Positions 7,247 through 14,260 of a stretch of 27,312 bases of DNA are shown here, one piece after another. The notes below the pieces were generated by a model. It searched no databases, was not told the DNA's origin, and worked only from the letters and a program-made list of their open reading frames with translations. How positions within the stretch are numbered: position 1 is the first letter of the stretch; every line of letters begins with the position of its first letter. The DNA is taken from NCBI GenBank assembly GCA_035646975.1, contig DASROJ010000186.1, positions 1 to 27,312 on the forward strand, written 5' to 3'. The position numbers were made by a program, and so were the translations under genes. Source of the stretch: DASROJ01 sp035646975 (GTDB lineage: Bacteria; Acidobacteriota; Polarisedimenticolia; JACPZX01; DASXTC01).

Positions 7247-8359
7247 ATGGTCATCGGCGTCCCCAGGGAGATCAAGAACAACGAGAACCGGGTGAGCCTC
7301 GTTCCGGCAGGGGCGCGGGCGCTCAGCGAGGAAGGACACGCCGTGCTCGTGGAGCGCGGAGCCGGTCTTGGCAGCGGAATCCCGGATGAACGTTATGTCG
7401 AGGCCGGCGCCAGGATGGGAAGCGTTGACGAGGTGTTTTCGGGTGCCGACCTGATCGTCAAGGTCAAGGAGCCCCAGCCGGAGGAATACGCGAGATTTCG
7501 CCCCAACCAGATACTCTTCACCTATCTTCATCTGGCGCCGCTGCCGGATCTCACGCGGGGCCTGATGAAATCAGGGGTCACGGCGATCGCCTACGAGACG
7601 ATGGCGGACGCCAGCGGTGCTCTGCCGCTGCTCACGCCGATGAGCGAAGTGGCGGGGAGGATGTCGATACTGGTCGGCGCTTACTACCTGCAGAAAACAC
7701 TGGGCGGGCGCGGCATTCTGATTTCCGGCGTCCCGGGCGTGCCGCCGGGCGACGTCGTCATCATCGGCGGCGGAGTGGTCGGCACCAATGCCGCGAAGAT
7801 CGCCATGGGGATGGGAGCGCGGGTCGTCATCGTCGAGTCGTCGGCCAAGCGCATGCAATACCTCGACGACATCTTCTCCGGTCGGGTCGTCACGCTCGCT
7901 TCCAATCGCACGCATATCGCGGAGGCTCTCAAGCGCGCCGACCTGTGCGTGGGTGCGGTGCTCGTGGCAGGGGCGAGGGCGCCGCACGTCGTCACGCGCG
8001 ACATGATCAAGCTGATGAAGCCGGGCTCGGTGATCGTCGATGTCGCGGTGGATCAGGGCGGCTGCGTCGAGACGACGCATCCAACGACTCACACCAATCC
8101 GGTTTACGAGGTCGAGGGTGTCGTGCACTACTGCGTGGCGAACATGCCGGCCGCTGTGCCGCGCACCTCGACATTCGCCCTCACCAACGCGACGCTGCCG
8201 TACGTGCTCATGCTCGCGCGCATGGGGTTGCGCGATGCAGTGGGCTCCAACGAGATGCTGCGACGCGGAGTCAACATCCATCGAGGCGAGATCGTCTACA
8301 AGGCGGTGGCCGACGACCAGGGTCTGCCCAGCCGCGACATCACCCAGTTGCTTGCCTGA
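7247..8359 (+). CDS. ald: Alanine dehydrogenase
   Basis: This enzyme interconverts L-alanine and pyruvate plus ammonium with NAD, linking amino-acid breakdown to central metabolism. The 370-residue length is typical. The signature start GVPREIKNNENRV contains R15, K74 is in VKVKEP, and the active-site H95 is in TYLHLA. The nucleotide fold is marked by VVIIGGGVVGTNAA, and the conserved Asp is in VDVAVDQGGCVETTHPTTH. CVANMPAAVPRTST near the end is diagnostic for the family. GGAG lies about eight bases before the ATG. The 21-base gap to the aldehyde dehydrogenase indicates one transcript and suggests both act in amino-acid catabolism. Confidence 0.96.
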   Translation: MVIGVPREIKNNENRVSLVPAGARALSEEGHAVLVERGAGLGSGIPDERYVEAGARMGSVDEVFSGADLIVKVKEPQPEEYARFRPNQILFTYLHLAPLPDLTRGLMKSGVTAIAYETMADASGALPLLTPMSEVAGRMSILVGAYYLQKTLGGRGILISGVPGVPPGDVVIIGGGVVGTNAAKIAMGMGARVVIVESSAKRMQYLDDIFSGRVVTLASNRTHIAEALKRADLCVGAVLVAGARAPHVVTRDMIKLMKPGSVIVDVAVDQGGCVETTHPTTHTNPVYEVEGVVHYCVANMPAAVPRTSTFALTNATLPYVLMLARMGLRDAVGSNEMLRRGVNIHRGEIVYKAVADDQGLPSRDITQLLA

Positions 8360-8373
8360 GGAGTCGTCATTCT

Positions 8374-8395
8374 GGTCCGCCGACTTCGGTGGACC
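8374..8395 (+). terminator. Strong hairpin after ald, possible terminator
   Basis: GGTCCGCCG and CGGTGGACC pair over nine positions, including one G-T pair, around an ACTT loop. It begins 15 bases after the ald stop. No T-tract follows, so termination might need Rho or another factor. The remaining bases to 8589 hold a 10-bp palindrome CTCTAGAGAG (8511-8520) and no clear promoter. Confidence 0.4.
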
Positions 8396-8589
8396 GGCGG
8401 GGGGCGTGGGCGTCGCCCGTGCCGCCGGAATCTTGCGTAAAACGGCCGGACGCGGGCCCTTGCGGGTCATCGAAGGACGTCGCAGCAGATTCTTCGGGCT
8501 TGCCCGGCACCTCTAGAGAGGCTACGTTTCCACTGATCGGCAGAACAGGAATCGGCCGCGAGAGACGTGACTGACGAGGAGCGCGACAG

Positions 8590-9354
8590 ATGGCGAAAGC
8601 AGGCGGGACAGACGTCGTTTGGATGAACCGGCTCATGGCCGCCGCCATCGTGATGTCGATGTCGGTGGCCTGGGCTCAGAGTTTTCGTGCCGACGCCGGG
8701 GAAGACGACCGGGTCAAACAGAGGGTCCAGACGCGGCTTGCAGGTCAGATCGCCCTGCACATCGAATCTCTCGGCATCGAAGTGGAGGATGGCAACCTTC
8801 ATCTGACAGGCATCGTCGGCAGCCTTGGTGAAAAGACCCGGGCCGAGAGGGTGGTGGGCGGGATCGTCGGGGTCAAGGCCATCACCAATGACCTGAGCAT
8901 CAGGCCCTCGGATCGGTCCGAAACGGCCATAGCCCAGGAAGTGCAGCGCCAACTCGAAACTCGCACCCGCTTTCGTCGGACGCCGATCCAGGTCACCGTT
9001 TCAGGAACCGAGGTCACGCTGGGAGGAGTCGTCGAGCGCGCCCTCGATCGGCTCGACGCGGAGGAGATCGCAGCGGAGGCGCAGGGCGTCACCCGCGTGA
9101 TCAACACGCTGCAGATCCGAAGCGAAGGAACGCACTCGGCGGAATCGATCCGCTCGCGCGTGCTCAGCATCCTCACGAACCCGCTGACGTTTGGTGCCAT
9201 CCGGCACCCCGAAGTGTCCGTCGAAGCCGGAGTCGTCACCCTGCAGGGTGTCGTCTCGCGAGATGGCGAGCGGGTCGAGGCCGAACGTCTCACGCTCGGC
9301 GTTCCCGGCGTGACCGGTGTGATAAACCTGCTCAAGGTCGGCGGCGGCTCCTGA
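8590..9354 (+). CDS. Exported protein with three BON domains
   Basis: BON domains are small lipid- or surface-binding folds found in periplasmic and outer-membrane-associated proteins such as OsmY. The 254-residue protein has an N-terminal hydrophobic segment (about 13-30) ending in VAWAQS, a likely signal peptidase I site. Three BON repeats follow at about 39-104, 110-177 and 184-250, each with the LxGxV glycine turn and a closing GVxxVxNxL strand. Start ATG 8590 follows AGGAG by eight bases; a second ATG at 8623 gives a more usual signal peptide length. It stands alone between ald and the sigma-factor control region. A role in envelope stress or membrane integrity is inferred from the family. 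Confidence 0.85.
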   Translation: MAKAGGTDVVWMNRLMAAAIVMSMSVAWAQSFRADAGEDDRVKQRVQTRLAGQIALHIESLGIEVEDGNLHLTGIVGSLGEKTRAERVVGGIVGVKAITNDLSIRPSDRSETAIAQEVQRQLETRTRFRRTPIQVTVSGTEVTLGGVVERALDRLDAEEIAAEAQGVTRVINTLQIRSEGTHSAESIRSRVLSILTNPLTFGAIRHPEVSVEAGVVTLQGVVSRDGERVEAERLTLGVPGVTGVINLLKVGGGS

Positions 9355-9390
9355 CGGACCGATGCAGGAGCAGGCCCCCGATCGACCCCG

Positions 9391-9489
9391 CTGTCTGCTG
9401 TCCGGCATCCCTGTCCAGTGCATATGACAGTCCACTCCGATTCACAGGACACTGCCCGGACCGCCCCGTGGTATCAGCTGTCTCCTGTC
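9391..9489 (+). repeat. CTGTC repeat array, candidate enhancer sites
   Basis: CTGTC occurs at 9391, 9398, 9411, 9478 and 9485, and inverted as GACAG at 9426-9430. The motifs at 9391-9402 and 9478-9489 are paired copies of the same 12-mer, CTGTCTsCTGTC, differing at one base and 87 bases apart. CTGTC-N10-GACAG (9411-9430) is a dyad. The array lies roughly 120-220 bases upstream of the predicted sigma-54 start, where activator proteins normally bind. Confidence 0.5.
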
Positions 9490-9582
9490 AGTACGAATAA
9501 CTAACGTTGATACAGTAGTTTAGCCGCGCCCCCTCGTCACTGTTGCGTGTTTCGAGATGGCTGCGGGACGCTGAATTCCGGC

Positions 9583-9598
9583 TGGCACTCCGCTTGCT
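9583..9598 (+). promoter_or_regulatory. Sigma-54 (RpoN) promoter for the sigma-factor gene
   Basis: TGGCAC-N5-TTGCT has every conserved base of the -24/-12 consensus. The -24 GG is at 9584-9585 and the -12 GC at 9596-9597, ten bases apart. Transcription is predicted near 9608, giving a leader of about 95 bases. It is the best promoter candidate upstream of the sigma gene. Confidence 0.75.
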
Positions 9599-9703
9599 CT
9601 ACCTGCATGTCGACCATCATAAACCCCACCTTCTCGCGCGAGGAAGCGGGCGGCGGGAAGGGGGAGGGGAACCGAGTTTCCGGCACAGGAAGCGAGGTCC
9701 AGA

Positions 9704-10825
9704 ATGAACCGAGATGACGAACTCATGCTGACGAACGAGACGATCCCATTGTCAGGCCATCGAGCGACGGACTTCAACGATGACATCGACGATGTTACAG
9801 ACGATCCGGTCGACGATGCGGCCGGGAAAATCGAGCCAATCGTTCCCGAAAGCGAGATTGCGGCCAACCCGGAAGTCGGCGGCGAATCCCTCGAACGTTA
9901 CCTGAGGGAAGTGTCGCGGTGGGGCCTGCTCTCGGCGGAAGCCGAGAGGGATCTTGCCCGTCGTACCGCGAAGGGCGATCCGGCGGCGCTCGAAGACATG
10001 GTCAACCGCAACCTCAGGCTCGTCGTCTACTGGGCGAAGCGTTACCGATCTTCGGGGCTTCCCATACAGGACCTGATACAGGAAGGCAATATCGGGTTGA
10101 TGCGGGCTGCGGAAAAGTTCGATCCTGGAAAGGGGACTCGCTTTTCCACCTATGCCTCGTGGTGGATTCGCCAGGCCCTCGCGCGGGCGATCTGCGACAA
10201 GCAGGATCTCATCCGCATCCCGGTTCACATGCATCAGAAGATGCGTCGCGTGGACCGAATGCTCGAATCCAAGGGGGGGCTCGACGCCCCGGACCTGGAT
10301 GTCGAAGCCGCCGTCGACAAGTCCGGGATTGTCCCCTTCAAAGAATGGGAAAGCGCCCGCCGGCTGCAGCAGCCCATCTCGCTCGACCGCAGGCAGGACC
10401 CGGATCGTGACGGGCCGATCGAGGTGGAGGACCATGATGCGGTCAACCCGATGCGCGCGGTCTACCTCCGGGAAATCAAGCAATACGTGTCCCAGCTCAT
10501 GGAGGAGCTGCCGCCGCGTCATCAGGCGGTGCTCAAGCTTCGCTACGGGCTTGATGGAGAGCGGGAACACACCCTCGAGTCGATCGGATCCCGACTGCGA
10601 ATCTCTCGCGAGCGTGTGAGGCAGATACAGACGGAGGCCATCGAACGGATCGCCGAGATGACCGGGCTGCCCAAGCCTGCGCCTCCGGTGACGCGACGCC
10701 CTGCGAAGGCCAGGCTGAAGGTCCTTGCGCGCCTACGCGCCTCGGAGAGCCGCGTGCGAGCGGCCGGTCGGCAGGCTTCCCGGCGCTCCGACCTTCCGGC
10801 ACTGCGCAAGCGCCGCGCCGTCTGA
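9704..10825 (+). CDS. RNA polymerase sigma factor, sigma-70 family, group 2 (RpoD/RpoS-like)
   Basis: This alternative sigma factor of 373 residues directs core polymerase to a promoter set. Domains in order are a very acidic N-terminus (nine Asp between 23 and 38), region 1.2 (about 62-94), region 2 (100-172) with NLRLVV, DLIQEGNIGLMRA, the core-binding KFDP and the DNA-melting FSTYASWWIRQAL, region 3 (173-250) with the PISLDRR linker, and region 4 (255-318) with the helix-turn-helix ending SRERVRQIQTEAI. Region 1.1 of the primary sigma is absent, and no RpoH box is visible. Residues 319-373 form an unusual tail rich in Arg and Lys. Expression is probably sigma-54 dependent. Confidence 0.93.
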   Translation: MNRDDELMLTNETIPLSGHRATDFNDDIDDVTDDPVDDAAGKIEPIVPESEIAANPEVGGESLERYLREVSRWGLLSAEAERDLARRTAKGDPAALEDMVNRNLRLVVYWAKRYRSSGLPIQDLIQEGNIGLMRAAEKFDPGKGTRFSTYASWWIRQALARAICDKQDLIRIPVHMHQKMRRVDRMLESKGGLDAPDLDVEAAVDKSGIVPFKEWESARRLQQPISLDRRQDPDRDGPIEVEDHDAVNPMRAVYLREIKQYVSQLMEELPPRHQAVLKLRYGLDGEREHTLESIGSRLRISRERVRQIQTEAIERIAEMTGLPKPAPPVTRRPAKARLKVLARLRASESRVRAAGRQASRRSDLPALRKRRAV

Positions 10826-10829
10826 ATCC

Positions 10830-10846
10830 GCGCGGGAGGGGCGCGC
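10830..10846. terminator. GC hairpin between convergent genes
   Basis: GCGCG and CGCGC form a five-bp stem around a seven-base purine loop, in the 37-base gap between the sigma-factor stop and the stop of the opposing LamG gene. There is no T-tract on either side, so a terminator role is weakly supported. Confidence 0.25.
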
Positions 10847-10862
10847 AGCCCCGGCGGCCGAT

Positions 10863-11513
10863 TCAGTCGGCGATGAGGGAGACCTCGTCGATGCTTCCGG
10901 TGAATCGCTCCCCGACGATCAGCGGGTCGGTGGAGCCCGGCTTGGGAGGGGCCGACAAAGCTGCCTGTGCAGCTTGGGCTCCGTCGACCATCAGTGTGAG
11001 ACTCTTGCCGTCGGTGACGAGCGCCACCTCATGCCAGGCGTTCAGGGTGATCGGTGATGCGCTCTTGATCGATACCCTGGGGTCGCCAAGGCTGCCTTCC
11101 AGTTTGAGCCCGCGCAGCAGCACCAGCCGATAGGATGATGTGTACCCCTGCCCTTTCTCCACGATCCCGCCGTAGTACACGGGATCGGCGGTCGGATAAA
11201 TCCAGGCCGTGACGCGAAAGGGTGGCGCCGGATTCAAACGCGCGTCGTGGGGCACCACGACTCGCGTTGCGACACGCGGATCCGGCTTGAGGTAGTTCTT
11301 GACCGACCAATCCTCGAATACGAGGGCCTTGCCCGCGTGCCCATCGGCCGGGCGCGCTCTTTCCACTTTGCCCGCGGGTCCACCGGCGATCTTGTTGAGA
11401 GCGCCACCGTCATCGAAGCTCCAGGTCGCGATGACACCTGGCGCGGCCGCCGCCAGGACCCCGCACACGGGGAACGAGGCAATCATGAGCGCCAACCGGG
11501 TGTACGACGGCAT
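10863..11513 (-). CDS. Secreted LamG-like (concanavalin-type jelly-roll) protein
   Basis: The protein has 216 residues. A signal peptide covers about residues 1-24 (LALMIASFPVCGVLAAAA). The mature part begins with the typical LamG/laminin-G-3 opening IATWSFDDG and continues with FRVTAWIYPT, a GGIVEKG strand, WHEVALVTDGKSLTLMVDG and a closing GSIDEVSLI. These are the landmarks of a single jelly-roll domain that binds carbohydrate or surface ligands. No catalytic domain is attached. The ATG at 11513 follows AGGAG by seven bases. It is transcribed away from mutL and towards the sigma gene. The ligand is unknown. Confidence 0.82.
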   Translation of the reverse strand: MPSYTRLALMIASFPVCGVLAAAAPGVIATWSFDDGGALNKIAGGPAGKVERARPADGHAGKALVFEDWSVKNYLKPDPRVATRVVVPHDARLNPAPPFRVTAWIYPTADPVYYGGIVEKGQGYTSSYRLVLLRGLKLEGSLGDPRVSIKSASPITLNAWHEVALVTDGKSLTLMVDGAQAAQAALSAPPKPGSTDPLIVGERFTGSIDEVSLIAD

Positions 11514-11537
11514 GCATGGGCTCCTGCGGAACGCCGG

Positions 11538-11546
11538 ATTCTAGCA
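11538..11546 (-). promoter_or_regulatory. Extended -10 promoter for the LamG gene
   Basis: On the minus strand TGCTAGAAT (an extended -10 with TAGAAT) lies about 25 bases before the ATG at 11513. No good -35 is present at the normal distance, as expected for an extended -10 promoter. Confidence 0.5.
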
Positions 11547-11557
11547 CACGTGATTCG

Positions 11558-11586
11558 TTGACGAGGCGGAACCCCTCCGATAGGAT
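11558..11586 (+). promoter_or_regulatory. Sigma-70 promoter for mutL
   Basis: TTGACG (11558-11563), a 17-base spacer and TAGGAT (11581-11586) precede the mutL ATG by 17 bases. The leader is about ten bases and includes GGAGG at 11595-11599. Confidence 0.7.
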
Positions 11587-11603
11587 GCGCGCGGAGGCCT
11601 CAC

Positions 11604-13334
11604 ATGAGCCGGATCCGCGTTCTGCCCGATCATCTGATCAACCAGATCGCCGCCGGCGAAGTGATCGAGCGTCCGGCCTCCGTCGTCAAGGAGCTGCTGG
11701 AAAACGCCGTCGACGCGGGCGCGACCTCCATCGTCATCGACATCGAAGGGGGTGGGCGCCGGCGCATCCGCGTCGCCGACGACGGTGAAGGACTGGGCAG
11801 CGACGATATCCTTCTCGCGCTCGAGCGGCACGCCACCAGCAAACTCGGTGCGGCTTCAGACCTCGGCCGCATCGTCACCCTCGGGTTCCGCGGCGAGGCG
11901 CTTCCCGCAATCGCCTCCGTCTCCAGGCTCACGGTGACGTCTTGCCGGGACGGCGGTGGAACACGCGTCGACGTCGAGGCCGGCCGCATCCTCCAGGTGG
12001 CGCCGGCAGGCCACCCGCAGGGCACGACGATGGACGTCCGTGACCTCTTTTTCAACACGCCGGCGCGCGCGAAGTTTCTCAAGTCGCCTCAGACGGAGCT
12101 GGGTCACATTTCCGATCTGGTGGCGGCCTGCTCGATCGCGATCCCGGCGATCGCTGTCACGCTGTCCCACGAGAGTCGAAGACTCGTCGAGGCCACCGCC
12201 GGTGGCGATCAGGCTGAGCGGATTCGGCAGGTGTTCGGCCCGGAATGGGGTGAGGCCCTCTGCTTCCGAAGCTCCATCGGCGCCTACGAAGTCCGTGGAT
12301 TTCTCCTGCCGCCGTCGGCCGCCGCCTCCACCCGGAGATCTCAGCATCTCTACGTGAACGGCAGGCTGGTTCGTGATCGCCTCGTGAACCACGCGATAAT
12401 GTCGGCCTGCCAGGCATTTCTTCCAAAGGACAGACACGTTGCGGTGTTCCTGTTCATCGAATGCGAACCTGAGGCTGTCGACGTCAACGTGCACCCGGCC
12501 AAGGCAGAGGTCCGCTTCGCCGATTCCCGCGCGGTACACGATCTGGTTCGGGATGCCATCGGCGGGGCGTTGAGAGGGGAGATGCCAATCACCGCGCTTG
12601 GCATCGGCGCCAGCGGACGATCCTCCGAGGCCTTCGAATTGCTCGCCGTGCGTGAAGGCCCCTCGCAGTACACACCCCGCTCGATGGGCGAGACGGCTCC
12701 AACGACGACACCGGTGCCGGCGGCGGGCACACCGGTTCTGCCGGCGATGGGAGACATCGCGACGGTTCTGGCCCACTACCGCGAGAGCTATATCGTGGCC
12801 GCCGACCGTGATGGGCTCCTGATCATCGACCAGCACGCAGCGCACGAGAGGATTCTTTACGAAAAGCTCGTCAGGCAATCGCTCGATGACGGCGCGGGTC
12901 AGCAGGAGCTTCTGTTTCCCTTCGCGGCGAGGCTGCCGCGCCGGCTGGCGCCATTGATTTCCGATGTCGTCGAGGAGCTTGGCCGCCTCGGGCTGGGCGC
13001 GGAGCCATTTGGCGAGGAAACGTTGAAGATCACCCGGGCCCCGGCCATCCTCGACGCACCGAGCCTGCCCGGGCTTGTCGACGACCTGCTCCGCCAGATG
13101 GAAGGGGCTGAATCGGTCGGCGGTGGCGCCGGGCTGCCCCGCATGGAAAAGTCTCTCGCGACGGTTGCCTGCCACGCGGCCATCAAGGTCCGGATGCCGC
13201 TTACCCTTGAAAAAATGAACTATCTGATCAAAGAGCTGTTTCGGACCGAGAATCCGCTGAAGTGCCCGCACGGACGCCCCACGGTGCTGCAGTTCTCGCA
13301 GCTTGCCATCGAACGAGGATTCGATCGCCGGTGA
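11604..13334 (+). CDS. mutL: DNA mismatch repair protein MutL (endonuclease type)
   Basis: MutL is the mismatch-repair ATPase that links MutS recognition to strand cleavage. The N-terminal GHKL ATPase domain shows catalytic E30 in VVKELLENAVDAGA, DDGEG near 59-63, HATSK near 76-80 and GFRGEAL near 94-100, and VNVHPAK occurs near 300. A short Ala/Pro/Thr-rich linker (about 350-385) leads to the C-terminal dimerisation and nuclease domain. That domain has the metal-binding DQHAxxExxxxE motif beginning at D409, ACHAAIK at about 522, CPHGRP from C554 and a terminal FDR. These motifs mark the nicking form of MutL found in bacteria without MutH. At 576 residues it is slightly short, mainly in the linker. 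Confidence 0.97.
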   Translation: MSRIRVLPDHLINQIAAGEVIERPASVVKELLENAVDAGATSIVIDIEGGGRRRIRVADDGEGLGSDDILLALERHATSKLGAASDLGRIVTLGFRGEALPAIASVSRLTVTSCRDGGGTRVDVEAGRILQVAPAGHPQGTTMDVRDLFFNTPARAKFLKSPQTELGHISDLVAACSIAIPAIAVTLSHESRRLVEATAGGDQAERIRQVFGPEWGEALCFRSSIGAYEVRGFLLPPSAAASTRRSQHLYVNGRLVRDRLVNHAIMSACQAFLPKDRHVAVFLFIECEPEAVDVNVHPAKAEVRFADSRAVHDLVRDAIGGALRGEMPITALGIGASGRSSEAFELLAVREGPSQYTPRSMGETAPTTTPVPAAGTPVLPAMGDIATVLAHYRESYIVAADRDGLLIIDQHAAHERILYEKLVRQSLDDGAGQQELLFPFAARLPRRLAPLISDVVEELGRLGLGAEPFGEETLKITRAPAILDAPSLPGLVDDLLRQMEGAESVGGGAGLPRMEKSLATVACHAAIKVRMPLTLEKMNYLIKELFRTENPLKCPHGRPTVLQFSQLAIERGFDRR

Positions 13335-13344
13335 GGATCAAGCC

Positions 13345-13373
13345 TTGACCTGTGGGGGGCGTCACCGTAGAAT
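13345..13373 (+). promoter_or_regulatory. Sigma-70 promoter for the lytic transglycosylase gene
   Basis: TTGACC (13345-13350), exactly 17 spacer bases and TAGAAT (13368-13373) give five of six matches in each hexamer. The start is predicted near 13380, leaving a leader of about 55 bases. Confidence 0.75.
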
Positions 13374-13434
13374 CAGACATCTTCAAGGGCAGGGCCAACT
13401 TACGGCCGATTTGGGTCGGTGAGGAGTGGGTTTG

Positions 13435-14241
13435 GTGGTCAACACGCACAGCGCGTTCGCGAGTCTCATCTGCATCGCGCTGGTCCAGGGGCCAGTTGTC
13501 GCGGGTGTCGCGGGTCAGGGTGTCCGTATCCACATGATCGATGGGCGGGCGCTCGATGCCCTGTCCTGCAGGGTGGATGCCGGAGTCGCCTTCGTGAAGG
13601 TGACGGAGGGAGCCTCGCTCGGCGTTCCGCTGTCGCGTATCGCGAGTATCGAAACGCTCGAAGCTCAACAGCCGCCGCCTGAAACGATGATCGCGGAGCC
13701 CGTGAACGCGACTCCTGTGATCGCACCGCCCGTCGCCGCGGAGCCAGCGCCCGCGGGCGGCGCGGCCGCAGGGACGACCCCGACCGCGCCTGGGCAGGCG
13801 CCGGGGCCAGCCCCCGAGCAGGGTCCCGTACCGATCGACACGCTGATCAGACGCGCCGCCGAACGCCATCATCTCGAGCCGGAGCTTCTGGCCGCGGTGA
13901 TCGCCGCGGAATCGGGCTATCGGCCGGACGCGCAATCGGCCAAAGGGGCCCAGGGGCTGATGCAGCTGATGCCCGCAACGGCGCGCGAGCTCCGCGTGAA
14001 GAATCCGTTCGATGCCGCGCAGAACATCGAGGCTGGGGCAAGCTACCTGCGGCAGCTGCTCGATCAGCATGGAGATTCGTTCGTCAGCGCGCTGGCCGCC
14101 TACAATGCGGGAATGGGGCGCGTGGCCCGATACAAAGGTGTGCCTCCGTATCGTGAAACCATCCGCTACATCAATCGGGTGCTCAAGAACTACGCCTCGG
14201 CGACGCAGGCTCCCGCGGGATCGACCTCCCCGACAAAGTAG
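13435..14241 (+). CDS. Secreted lytic transglycosylase (SLT family)
   Basis: The protein has 268 residues. It cleaves the glycan strands of peptidoglycan in the periplasm. A signal peptide (about 1-25) is followed by a short beta-rich segment with GVRIHMIDGRALDAL and SRIASIETLEAQ, a Pro/Ala/Gly-rich linker (about 80-130) and the SLT domain. The catalytic Glu is in AAESGYRPDAQS, followed by AKGAQGLMQLMPATA, NIEAGASYLRQLL and ALAAYNAGMGRV, the standard lysozyme-fold motifs. GAGGAG at 13421-13426 supports a start at GTG 13435 (eight bases) or TTG 13432 (five bases); a GTG at 13426 overlaps the ribosome site. The gene ends 19 bases from an opposing gene. Confidence 0.93.
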   Translation: MVNTHSAFASLICIALVQGPVVAGVAGQGVRIHMIDGRALDALSCRVDAGVAFVKVTEGASLGVPLSRIASIETLEAQQPPPETMIAEPVNATPVIAPPVAAEPAPAGGAAAGTTPTAPGQAPGPAPEQGPVPIDTLIRRAAERHHLEPELLAAVIAAESGYRPDAQSAKGAQGLMQLMPATARELRVKNPFDAAQNIEAGASYLRQLLDQHGDSFVSALAAYNAGMGRVARYKGVPPYRETIRYINRVLKNYASATQAPAGSTSPTK

Positions 14242-14260
14242 GGTCCACTCCTTCCAGAAT

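Larger units (their letters stand above)
9355..9703 (+). other. Control region of the sigma-factor gene, 349 bases
   Basis: I see no supported gene here. The region holds a cluster of CTGTC motifs (9391-9489), an AT-rich stretch near 9488-9525, a consensus sigma-54 promoter (9583-9598) and a purine-rich leader of about 95 bases with a 10-bp palindrome CTCGCGCGAG (9633-9642). A 36-codon frame starting at ATG 9607 overlaps the sigma gene start but lacks a ribosome site and I do not call it. Confidence 0.6.

Noticed and set aside
8500..8528. TTGCCC-N17-TACGTT as a promoter for the BON gene
   Set aside because: The -10 matches only three of six bases. No convincing promoter is seen in 8360-8589.
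9485..9513. Possible sigma-70 promoter CTGTCA-N17-TGATAC upstream of the sigma gene
   Set aside because: Only four of six bases match in each hexamer and the -35 is part of the CTGTC repeat array. The sigma-54 element closer to the gene is a far better match, though a second weak promoter cannot be excluded.
9607..9717. 36-codon frame starting near the predicted sigma-54 start point
   Set aside because: It has no ribosome site, a low-complexity Gly/Glu sequence and overlap with the sigma-factor start. A leader peptide is conceivable but unsupported.
11856..13271. 471-codon minus-strand frame opposite mutL
   Set aside because: All MutL motifs are intact on the plus strand. The antisense frame has no motif, no ribosome site and shadow-like composition.
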